From an uncultured Oscillospiraceae bacterium (GTDB taxonomy: Bacteria; Bacillota; Clostridia; Oscillospirales; Acutalibacteraceae): a stretch of DNA of 64,000 nt. The first letter of the stretch is position 1. Each line of letters starts with the position of its first letter. This document shows positions 57,114-64,000 of this stretch, in pieces. Location of the stretch: the NCBI GenBank assembly GCA_902465155.1, contig CABQLY010000008.1, forward strand, positions 16,581-80,580, read 5' to 3'. The notes under the pieces are model-generated. The model worked only from the letters and a program-made list of their open reading frames with translations, was not told the DNA's origin and searched no databases. The position numbers were made by a program, and so were the translations under genes.

Positions 57114-58218
57114 AGCTGTTATTATTGGTTGCGCACACATGCATGTAAACGAGGTGGCGCTTTACATTCACGAGGAGCCGGCCATGCAGCTGGCCGCGTT
57201 CAGCGACCCGGAGCCGGCCGTTTTGGAGCTAACCAAAACCCGCTACACCCGGGGCTGGAACATTGAAAATGTAAAGCAGCACTATTGCAGCAATTATTAC
57301 GCCGATTATTTACAAATGTTAGACGCCGAAAAGCCGGACATTGCCTTTATTTTAACCGAAACGGCCCGCAAGCCGGAGGTAGTAGAGCAGTGCGCCCTCC
57401 GCGGCATTGATATTAGTATTGAAAAGCCCATGGCCGTTAATTTTGACGAAGCGCTTAAAATTAAGCGCTCGGTAGAGCTGTACGGCATTACGGCCGTTGT
57501 AAACTGGCCGCTAACCTGGCGCCCCTACCTGCACCAAATGAAGCAGGTGTTAGAAACCGGCATGGTGGGTGAACTAATTAAAATTCGCTTTTTAATTGGC
57601 AATACAGGCCCGGTTGGGCGCGGCGCCATGCACCGCGGCGTTTTACAGGCGGCCGAGGAAATGACCGATTTGCAAAAATCTAAAATGTGGTGGTACCAAA
57701 AGGAGCAAGGCGGCGGTGCGCTGCTTGATTTTTGCTGCTACGGCTGTATGTATTCTAACTGGATTACCCAAGGCCAGGCCCGAACCGTAACGGCGGTTTC
57801 GGGCAACCTGGCAACCCCTTTTGCTAATATTTGCGATAACGCCGTTAGCTTAGTGCAGTACGAAAACACCTTAGCCGTGCTGGAGGGCACTTGGACCACC
57901 CCCTCTTACGCCATTCCGGCCGGGCCAACACTTTTTTGTAAAGACGGCGTAATTAGCTGCGAAAAGGCAGCCGACGGCACCGTAACCGTGCACGTGCGCG
58001 ACATTTACGGCAAAGAGCTGCCGCTGCCGCCCTTTACCTATCCCGCGCATTTAAAAAACATTGCAACCGAGTACGCCAACCATGTTAAAACCGGCGCCCC
58101 GGTGCACGAAACGCTGCAGTTTCAATTTAACCTTTCTACCATGGCTATTTTAGATGCCGCCGTGCGCTCGGCCCAAAGCGGCCAAACCGCCGCCGTGCAA
58201 AACAGCGTATGGGGTTAA
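57106..58218 (+). CDS. Gfo/Idh/MocA family oxidoreductase with variant nucleotide loop
   Basis: A 370-aa member. The nucleotide loop is VIIGCAHMHV instead of GxGxxG, but EKP is present (SIEKPMAVN). The region GGGALLDFCCYGCMYSNWI replaces the usual DxGxH...D, with Cys-rich residues. It may bind a different cofactor form or substrate from its two operon paralogues. Overlaps its neighbours by 8 and 10 bases. Confidence 0.88.
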   Translation: MIKAVIIGCAHMHVNEVALYIHEEPAMQLAAFSDPEPAVLELTKTRYTRGWNIENVKQHYCSNYYADYLQMLDAEKPDIAFILTETARKPEVVEQCALRGIDISIEKPMAVNFDEALKIKRSVELYGITAVVNWPLTWRPYLHQMKQVLETGMVGELIKIRFLIGNTGPVGRGAMHRGVLQAAEEMTDLQKSKMWWYQKEQGGGALLDFCCYGCMYSNWITQGQARTVTAVSGNLATPFANICDNAVSLVQYENTLAVLEGTWTTPSYAIPAGPTLFCKDGVISCEKAADGTVTVHVRDIYGKELPLPPFTYPAHLKNIATEYANHVKTGAPVHETLQFQFNLSTMAILDAAVRSAQSGQTAAVQNSVWG

Positions 58219-58982
58219 TTGCCGATATTGAGCGCGCCTCGAACCACGACGGCCCGGGGCTGCGCAGCGTTGTTTTTTTTAAGGGCTGCCCGCTTGCCTG
58301 CAAGTGGTGCCACAACCCGGAGTGCATTAGCTTTCAGCCGCAAACCCTGTTTTACCCCGAAAAATGCATTGGCTGCGGGCAGTGCAAAAACGGCTGCTAC
58401 AGCGGCGCGCGGGTGCCCTGCGGGCAGGAGATGACGGTTGACGCCGTTTTAGAGCAGCTGCTGCAGGACGCCGCCTATTACCAAAACAGCGGCGGCGGGG
58501 TAACCTTTTCGGGCGGGGAACCGCAAGCGCAGCCGGAATTTTTAAACGCCCTGTTAACCGCCTGTAAAGCCCGCAAAATTCACACCGCCATTGAAACCGC
58601 CATGCCGGTGTACTACCCCGAAATTTTAAAAAAGGCCAATTTATTACTGGTTGATATTAAAATTTGGGACGACGCTTTGCACCGCGAATACACCGGCGTT
58701 AGCAACCGCCAAATTTTAAAAAATATTCGGGCGGCCGACGCTTTGGGGGTGCCAATGGTTATTCACACGCCAATTGTTCCCGGCGTAAATAACAATAAAC
58801 AAAACATTTTGGCCATTAAAGCCTTTTTAAAGCCCTTTAAAAATGTTACAAGGTACGAGCTGCTGCCCTACCACCCGTTAGGGGTGCCTAAGCAGCGGGC
58901 TTTAGGGCAAACGCCCGTAGAATTTAAAATTCCAACCGCAAAAGAAATGGAGGAATTACAGCGCTATGCTGACTTACCGTGA
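58209..58982 (+). CDS. Glycyl-radical enzyme activating protein (radical SAM)
   Basis: A 257-aa activase that uses SAM and a [4Fe-4S] cluster to place the glycyl radical on the partner enzyme. The radical SAM motif is CPLACKWCHNP, preceded by NHDGPGLRSVVFFKG. The ferredoxin-like insert has only one full CxxCxxCxxxC set (CIGCGQCKNGC, 58365-58397) rather than the two usual in this family; GGGVTFSGGEP follows. Shorter than typical (about 300 aa). Overlaps the radical enzyme gene by 17 bases, fixing its partner. Confidence 0.94.
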   Translation: MGLIADIERASNHDGPGLRSVVFFKGCPLACKWCHNPECISFQPQTLFYPEKCIGCGQCKNGCYSGARVPCGQEMTVDAVLEQLLQDAAYYQNSGGGVTFSGGEPQAQPEFLNALLTACKARKIHTAIETAMPVYYPEILKKANLLLVDIKIWDDALHREYTGVSNRQILKNIRAADALGVPMVIHTPIVPGVNNNKQNILAIKAFLKPFKNVTRYELLPYHPLGVPKQRALGQTPVEFKIPTAKEMEELQRYADLP

Positions 58983-61182
58983 CCGTTTGGCGCAAATGCG
59001 CGCCACCAAAATTAAACACACCCTGCAAAAGCGGGACCAAAACGGCTACACCGACTTAGACGATTTTGGCACCGTGCCGCTGCCAAAGGGCTACCATGTT
59101 GACCCGTGGTACAACAGTGATACCGGCAGCTTTTACGGGTTTGACGGCATGAGCGAAAACTTTTGTCGCGTGCTGGCGGCACAGCCGCCCTATGTTGACC
59201 CGGTAGAAATGCTTTGCGGCCGCTGGCGCGATATGCTGGTAAACTACCGCGGCGACCTGCATTACATGCCGAACTGGATGAAAAAAGACCCCAAGCTGCG
59301 CCAGTTTACCGAAAAAGAGGTTACCAACCAGTGGAGCAAACGGTGGGATGAAAAGCGTTTTCCTTACGACGAACTAAAGCCCTGGCAGGTTAAGTACAAC
59401 ATTACCAGCGGCATTGACGGCGACGCCCACTTTGCCTGCGACTACCGCATTGGCCTAAAGCTGGGCTTTGGCGGGCTGCTGGAAAAGGTTCGCCACTACC
59501 GCGGCGTAAACCCCGAAAAGGCCGATTTTTACAACGCCGAGGAAAAGGTGCTGCTGGCCATAATAGATTTTGTTGACCGGCACATTAAAAAAATTGAGCA
59601 GCTGCTGCAAACCGAGCAGCGCCCCGAGCTGCAAAAAAGCCTGCAAACAATGCTGCAAAACAACAAGGCCGTGCGGTACGGCGCGCCCAAAACCTTTGCC
59701 GAGGCTTGCCAGTGGGTGGTTTATTTTAACTGCTGCTCCCGCATTTACACGCGGGACGGCGCCGGCTTTCAGTTAGATACTTTACTGTACCCGTACTACG
59801 AAAACGATGTAAAAGCCGGAATTTTAGACGACGAAACCGCAAAATTCTACATTGCCGACTTGCTGCTTACCGACCCGCATTACTACCAGCTTTCGGGCGT
59901 AGACGCCGAGGATAAGGATCTTACCAATCACCTTTCCTATTTAATTTTAGACGCCGCCGACGAAATTGATATTGCCTGCAACCTTTCGGTTCGGGTACAC
60001 GAAAACTGCGACCCCGCCTTTTTAAAAAAAGCGGTTGCCTGCCTGTTTAAGCACAAAAACGGCTGGCCGCGCTTTTGCGGCGACAAGGCCCTTGCCGAAG
60101 GCTACATGAAAAACGGTATTGATAAAAAAACCGCCCGCGAGCGCATTGCCGTTGGCTGCAACTGGATGTGCGTGCCCGGCCGGGAATACCCCATGAATGA
60201 CACGGTTAAAATTAACATTGCCAAGGTTTTAGAGCAAGCGTTAATAGATTTAAAGCAAGGCGAAAATTATTCTTGCAGTGAATTGTTTTCTGTTTTTTCC
60301 CGTCACTTAAAAAAGGCAGTTGAGGTAGTAGCCGCCGGGGTTAATTTGCATTTAGATCACCAGTGGCAGGTTACGCCGGAGCTGGTAATGAACCTTATGA
60401 TGCACGGCAGCATTGAGCAGGGGTTAGACAGCTCGCAGTGCGCCGAGCTGTTTACCGTTGGGGTAGACGGCGCCGGGCTGGCCGTAGTGGCCGACTCGTT
60501 TGGCGCCATAGAAACCCGAATTGAAAAGGAAAAGGCCCTAACCTGGCCGGAGCTGTTTGAGGCGCTGGAAAACAATTTTAAAAACGAGCGGATTCGGCTC
60601 ATGCTGCAATCGGCCCCGAAATACTGCGGTGGCGGCACCGCGGCCGACGCCTGGGCAAAAAAAATTACTGAAATTTGGGTTGAAACCGTAAAGCAGCAGC
60701 CCATGCCAAAAGGGCGGCAGTTAATTCCGGGCTGGTTTTCTTGGAGCCGAACCATTGAATACGGCTCCAAGGTAGGGGCAACCCCCAACGGCCGCCGGCA
60801 GGGCGAGCCTATTTCGCACGGGGCAAACCCCAACCCCGGCTTTCGGCAGGATGGCGCCGTTACCGCACAGGCCAACGGCATTGCGGCGGTGCAATGCGGC
60901 TACGGCAACACCGCGCCTTTGCAGCTGGAGTTTGACCCATTAATTGGTGCCGATGAGGGCGGCATTGAATTTGTAACCGCCCTAATTAAAACCCATTTTG
61001 AGCAAGGCGGCACCTTAATTAACATTAATGTGTTAGACGGCGAAAAGCTGTTAGCCGCCAACAAAAACCCCGACCTCTACCCCGATTTAGTGGTTCGAGT
61101 AACCGGGTTTACGGCTTATTTTGCCTCGCTCTCCCCCGAATTTAGGCAGTTGGTAGTTAACCGCTTTTTAAGGGGAAATTAA
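58966..61182 (+). CDS. Glycyl radical enzyme of unknown specificity
   Basis: A 738-aa pyruvate-formate-lyase/dehydratase superfamily enzyme. The radical glycine is G714 in RVTGFTAYF near the C-terminus. The thiyl cysteine is C398 in VAVGCNWMCVPG. Compared with the dehydratase-type GCVEPQVPG pattern, Glu at Cys+2 is replaced by Trp (C-N-W-M), while VPG and the Asp 14 residues after the Cys (D412, in PMND) are kept. Slightly short for the family. ATG 58966 has GGAGGAA 10 bases upstream, inside the activase gene. Oxygen-sensitive, cytosolic. It may do C-O or C-C cleavage on a sugar-derived diol; substrate unknown. Confidence 0.93.
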   Translation: MLTYRDRLAQMRATKIKHTLQKRDQNGYTDLDDFGTVPLPKGYHVDPWYNSDTGSFYGFDGMSENFCRVLAAQPPYVDPVEMLCGRWRDMLVNYRGDLHYMPNWMKKDPKLRQFTEKEVTNQWSKRWDEKRFPYDELKPWQVKYNITSGIDGDAHFACDYRIGLKLGFGGLLEKVRHYRGVNPEKADFYNAEEKVLLAIIDFVDRHIKKIEQLLQTEQRPELQKSLQTMLQNNKAVRYGAPKTFAEACQWVVYFNCCSRIYTRDGAGFQLDTLLYPYYENDVKAGILDDETAKFYIADLLLTDPHYYQLSGVDAEDKDLTNHLSYLILDAADEIDIACNLSVRVHENCDPAFLKKAVACLFKHKNGWPRFCGDKALAEGYMKNGIDKKTARERIAVGCNWMCVPGREYPMNDTVKINIAKVLEQALIDLKQGENYSCSELFSVFSRHLKKAVEVVAAGVNLHLDHQWQVTPELVMNLMMHGSIEQGLDSSQCAELFTVGVDGAGLAVVADSFGAIETRIEKEKALTWPELFEALENNFKNERIRLMLQSAPKYCGGGTAADAWAKKITEIWVETVKQQPMPKGRQLIPGWFSWSRTIEYGSKVGATPNGRRQGEPISHGANPNPGFRQDGAVTAQANGIAAVQCGYGNTAPLQLEFDPLIGADEGGIEFVTALIKTHFEQGGTLININVLDGEKLLAANKNPDLYPDLVVRVTGFTAYFASLSPEFRQLVVNRFLRGN

Positions 61183-61201
61183 AAGTACGGTTATTTTTAA
61201 A

Positions 61202-61241
61202 AAAAGCCCCCGCTGTATTAATTTACAGCGGGGGCTTTTGG
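61202..61241 (+). terminator. Terminator of the glycyl-radical operon
   Basis: Perfect 15-bp stem AAAAGCCCCCGCTGT (61202-61216) with its complement (61225-61239), ending in TTTT. Confidence 0.92.
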
Positions 61242-61321
61242 CGCAAGGTTTTAACAGCATATTTTAAATTTGTTAGCCAAATTTTTTGGCAGTATTAAAT
61301 GAATGGGCCGCAGCCGTTGCT

Positions 61322-62224
61322 TTACGGGTTTGGGGGGCTGTTTTTAGTGTTTTGCCCCTTAGCCAAATTGGCTTTTTGCCGTTTTTTGTTTTGGTGCCTA
61401 ACCGCCAAAGCAATTGCTGCAACCGCAGCCGCAACCAGCAAAATAAACGGCAGCCCCGAAAGTAAAATTACAAACAGCTCGGTAAAAAAGGTGCCCAGCG
61501 TGTGCAGGCTGCCGCTAAAGCCGTTGGCAATTCGGCCCCAAACGGTGCTGCCGTCGGCCGCGCTGTTTTGCGCCTGCAAAACCGTTAGGGTAACCGTATC
61601 AAATTCAATTTCGTTGTTGTACTTTTTAAGCTTAGCCTCGGTAGCCTCTATTTGGCTAATTACTTCGGTCAACTGCTTTTGTACCGCCATAATGTCCGAA
61701 AGGCTGTTGGCCCTTTTCAGCAACGCCTCTAAAGCCTGTTTTTCTGCCTTTAAGGCCGAAAGGCGGCTTTCGGTATCTATGTAGGCGTCGGTAACGTCCA
61801 GCACCTGGCTGCTTTGCTTGGTTACGGTGCTGTTTTGGGCAATGTAGCTTGTTAAGCTGCCGGTTTTTTGGCTCGGAACCCGTAAAACCAGCTCGCCGGT
61901 TGTTTCACCGTTGTAGCCCTCGGTGCTTTGGGTAGAGCTTTCAACATACCCACCGGCGGCGGTTACCTGCTCGGTTACCGATTTTACAAAATCGGTAAAG
62001 CTTTGCGTTTTGGTTGTAATTTCGTAGTTTTTAATCAGCTTGCGCTGCTGTGCTAAATCCGTTAGCGTGCCAAGCTCGGCACTGTCGTTCGTCGTGTTTT
62101 CGGCCGTTTCGTTGGCAGCGTAGGCCTTACCCTTGCCCGCCGAATTGGTTTTGCCGGCGCCGCAGCCCGCAAAAGCCAAAACCGTTAAAATTAGTGCCAG
62201 TAAAAGTGCAAGTAGTTTTTTCAT
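61322..62224 (-). CDS. DUF4349 lipoprotein
   Basis: A 300-aa lipoprotein: signal peptide with FAGC (Cys about 21), a Thr/Asn-rich linker, then the DUF4349 pattern (VTAAGGYVESSTQ, GELVLRVPSQK, VLDVTDAYIDTESRLSALKAEKQALEALL coiled coil in part, YNNEIEFDTVTLTVLQ), one membrane helix (about 253-277) and a basic Lys/Asn tail. Function not established. ATG 62224 has GGAAGG upstream; the longer frame starts in the ribosome site. Own promoter. Confidence 0.9.
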   Translation of the reverse strand: MKKLLALLLALILTVLAFAGCGAGKTNSAGKGKAYAANETAENTTNDSAELGTLTDLAQQRKLIKNYEITTKTQSFTDFVKSVTEQVTAAGGYVESSTQSTEGYNGETTGELVLRVPSQKTGSLTSYIAQNSTVTKQSSQVLDVTDAYIDTESRLSALKAEKQALEALLKRANSLSDIMAVQKQLTEVISQIEATEAKLKKYNNEIEFDTVTLTVLQAQNSAADGSTVWGRIANGFSGSLHTLGTFFTELFVILLSGLPFILLVAAAVAAIALAVRHQNKKRQKANLAKGQNTKNSPPNP

Positions 62225-62279
62225 TTTTCCTTCCCCCACCGCAGCGTTTTACGCCGTTATTTTGTGCTTTTCTACGGTT

Positions 62280-62308
62280 ATTGTAACATATTATAACCGC
62301 CTTTGCAA
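62280..62308 (-). promoter_or_regulatory. Promoter of the DUF4349 gene
   Basis: Minus strand TTGCAA (62303-62308), 17-bp spacer, TACAAT (62280-62285). Confidence 0.7.
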
Positions 62309-62343
62309 CAAAAAAGAAAAACCACCGCCTGCCGCGGCAGTGC

Positions 62344-62520
62344 CTGTTCAAGTCGGCTGCTGCCAAAGCCGGCTGCTATCAAAGTAAAAGTCTATCAAGG
62401 TGGGGAGCTATTAAAGCGGAAGCCAACCAAAGCGAGAAGCTATCAAAGCGGGAATTTACCAAAGTGGGAAACTATCAAACCGCGGGCTGCCAAAGCTAAA
62501 GCCAACCAAAGCTGGCAAGC
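62344..62520. repeat. 16-bp degenerate tandem repeat, about 11 copies
   Basis: Head-to-tail units with consensus CTATCAAAGCGGGAAG; clear unit starts at 62344, 62360, 62376, 62392, 62408, 62424, 62440, 62456, 62472, then 15- and 17-base units to 62520. The core TCAAAG/CCAAAG is best kept. It fills the spacer between the DUF4349 promoter and the end of the ygjV-like gene. The period is not a multiple of three, so frames across it are not meaningful. Confidence 0.85.
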
Positions 62521-62567
62521 TTCAAACCAAGGGTCTGCCGCCCTTGCCAAATTTAAAGCTATTGCCT

Positions 62568-63128
62568 TTAAGCTTTTTTGGCGGCGCTTTGGGCCGATAG
62601 CTTTTGCAGCTTTTTGCGCTGAATGTATTCGGCAATTAAACCCACAAAGCCCGAAAGAATGGCAATAACCCCGCAAATAATAGCGGTGGTGTTGCTGTGC
62701 AAAATATCGTAAACCAACCAAAAGGATTGCCCTGCAATTGCCCCCAGCTTTGTTACCAGCAAATTAGAGGAATACAGCGCCGGAATAATAATGGCAGTGC
62801 CCGTCATTGGCAGCAGGCTAAGCGCCCCCTCCCACGAAAGAAAGGTAGAAACCATGCTAACCGCCACAAACAAAACCGGCCACGCCGCGTGGTGAAAAAT
62901 TTTGTACCTGCCCTTTAGGGTAAACACAACCTCCCGCACAATGCCAATACCGTTTAACACCCCGCCGGTTATTGCCCCGCAAAACAGGTGGTTTAAAAGC
63001 CACAAAACATCTGATACCAGCTTTAACGCCAAAATGTTCTGCCGCTTTGTGCTAACATAAATCAGCAGCGTTTCGGCAATGGCAATGTACCCAATAATGG
63101 TTGAAATTTTTAACAGCGTTGAAGACAT
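62568..63128 (-). CDS. YgjV family membrane protein
   Basis: A 186-aa inner-membrane protein with about five or six hydrophobic segments and a basic C-terminus (YIQRKKLQKLSAQSAAKKA). The pattern ILALKLVSDVLWLLNHLFCGAITGGVLNGIGIVREVVF in pieces matches the YgjV family, whose function is unknown. It lies 39 bases downstream of the GH2 gene and probably shares its transcript. Confidence 0.82.
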   Translation of the reverse strand: MSSTLLKISTIIGYIAIAETLLIYVSTKRQNILALKLVSDVLWLLNHLFCGAITGGVLNGIGIVREVVFTLKGRYKIFHHAAWPVLFVAVSMVSTFLSWEGALSLLPMTGTAIIIPALYSSNLLVTKLGAIAGQSFWLVYDILHSNTTAIICGVIAILSGFVGLIAEYIQRKKLQKLSAQSAAKKA

Positions 63129-63167
63129 AAATAGTTTTCCTCGGTTTCTTATTATTGTGCTGCGGTT

Positions 63168-64000
63168 TTAAAGCTGCAATTCGCAAGCCTGCACCGCGGC
63201 CAACCAGCCCTTGTACTTTTCAAGCTCAAAGGCCGGCGCACCGTACAGGTAGGTGTTTACAAAGGGCTTGCCGTCTACCGTGTATTCAATAAGCAGCATA
63301 CCCTTGTCAGAATACATCATGGGTAAAAATCCAACCTCGGTGTTGGCGTTGGGCGCCGCCGTGCAGCTGCCGCTAAACAGCTCGCTGCCGGTTTCAAGGT
63401 CGGTTAGCTTTACGGTAACCTTGGCCGGCTTTAGGGTGCCGTTGGCAACCAAAACGGGGTGCCCCCAGCTTTGCATTTCGCCAACCAGAGCAAGCACCGG
63501 GCGGCTAACGCGTTTTAGGTAGTAATACGCCAGCTTTTTTTCGTAAAAATAATCAACCGCAGCGCCCGAAATATTTGGCCAGCCGTCAATTAAATTCCAC
63601 CAAACAATTCCGCCCATGCTGCTCATATTGGCGCGCACGCGCTCTACAAAAAACTTCAACGCCTCGGCCTGCGAAATTTGCGAGGCCAAAATGCAGCGGT
63701 CCAGCTCCTGCGGTACGGCCCCAAACAGCTGTTTAATTTGTTTAAAGGTAACCTCCATTAGCTGGGTGCGGTTTTGCTGGTCGGTAGAATGTAAGTTCCA
63801 CTGGCAGCTGCCGTTATAAGGCCACAAATGCGCCGGCTCAATAAACCGCTTTAGGCTTGTTTCGGCCGGCAAGCCGCGGTAGCCAATTTCGCTAACAAAA
63901 TAGGCCTTAGAGTTTTGGTAAAAGCTGCTTTTAAAATAATCGCGTGGGCCCCAAAGGTGGTCCTCCGGGTAATAGTCGTTGCCCAAGGCCCAGGCTTCGT
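63168..64000 (-). CDS. Glycoside hydrolase family 2-like enzyme, C-terminal part (truncated by window)
   Basis: The frame is open through base 64000 (Glu-Ala-Trp-Ala before the in-frame TTG at 63986), so the gene continues beyond the window. AYFVSEIGYRGLP holds the likely nucleophile Glu of the GH2 barrel, followed by HLWPYNGSCQWNLHS, GGIVWWNLIDGWPNISGAAVDYF and a C-terminal beta-sandwich. The arrangement resembles beta-mannosidase/exo-glucosaminidase-type GH2 enzymes rather than LacZ. Specificity cannot be fixed from this part. Confidence 0.82.
   Translation of the reverse strand, partial: EAWALGNDYYPEDHLWGPRDYFKSSFYQNSKAYFVSEIGYRGLPAETSLKRFIEPAHLWPYNGSCQWNLHSTDQQNRTQLMEVTFKQIKQLFGAVPQELDRCILASQISQAEALKFFVERVRANMSSMGGIVWWNLIDGWPNISGAAVDYFYEKKLAYYYLKRVSRPVLALVGEMQSWGHPVLVANGTLKPAKVTVKLTDLETGSELFSGSCTAAPNANTEVGFLPMMYSDKGMLLIEYTVDGKPFVNTYLYGAPAFELEKYKGWLAAVQACELQL

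Noticed and set aside
62303..62668. 121-aa plus-strand frame
   Set aside because: It is the translation of the 16-bp tandem repeat, whose period is not a multiple of three, and then runs antisense into the ygjV-like gene.

Overview
The window reads as chromosome of a spore-forming, anaerobic, carbohydrate-using Clostridia, most like a gut Oscillospiraceae/Ruminococcaceae. The reasons: the low-GC Gram-positive gene order SRP RNA-dnaX-ybaB-recR and yabP-yabQ-divIC-yabR; rpmA encoding an N-terminally extended L27 next to the Prp protease gene; gatCAB; an FMN riboswitch before ribU; flavodoxin, glycyl-radical and radical-SAM enzymes; a sortase-type surface protein; and many sugar genes. Both ends cut through glycoside hydrolase genes (GH20-like on the left, GH2-like on the right). 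I see no tRNA, rRNA operon, CRISPR array, transposase, integrase or phage gene.

Layout. 1-5 kb: partial hexosaminidase, small alarmone synthetase, an unrecognised 565-aa membrane protein, and rplU-prp-rpmA. 5-17 kb, housekeeping: brnQ, RNase P RNA, nrdR, gatCAB, recR, ybaB, dnaX, SRP RNA, a GNAT acetyltransferase, hisS, and riboswitch-controlled ribU. 17-29 kb, accessory sugar region: a Gfo/Idh/MocA dehydrogenase plus TIM-barrel isomerase divergent from an AraC regulator; a polysaccharide deacetylase with a YerC-type regulator; then a surface carbohydrate-binding protein, a lipoprotein glycosidase and an FAD oxidoreductase with their own AraC regulator. 29-34 kb, metals: flavodoxin/DUF3793/DUF2325 with a palindromic operator, then an ArsR/HMA/P-type ATPase efflux operon. 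34-41 kb: malto-oligosaccharide ABC transporter (no ATPase gene), malQ and glgP. 41-53 kb: AbrB-like regulator, acyl-ACP thioesterase, XRE protein, RicT-like protein, ferredoxin, pduL, hemW, an odd four-gene lipoprotein operon facing a small XRE repressor, an RNA methyltransferase, and the sporulation/division genes. 53-61 kb: a six-gene operon under an AraC regulator, ending in a glycyl radical enzyme. 61-64 kb: DUF4349 lipoprotein, YgjV-like membrane protein, GH2 enzyme.

The best candidate for an undescribed system is the 53.8-61.2 kb operon: three Gfo/Idh/MocA-family proteins, a hydroxypyruvate-isomerase-like protein, a glycyl-radical activase and a glycyl radical enzyme. The last five genes overlap in sequence. 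The radical enzyme keeps the radical glycine, the thiyl cysteine and a downstream aspartate, but where dehydratase-type relatives have Glu two residues after the cysteine it has Trp. One dehydrogenase-like protein lacks the EKP lysine. The substrate cannot be read from sequence; a sugar, sugar acid or cyclitol is my inference.

Regulatory sequence is unusually readable. Most sigma-A promoters found have an exact 17-bp spacer, and five use TTGCAA as the -35 hexamer. Several spacers carry tandem repeats of different periods (11, 16 and 32 bp).
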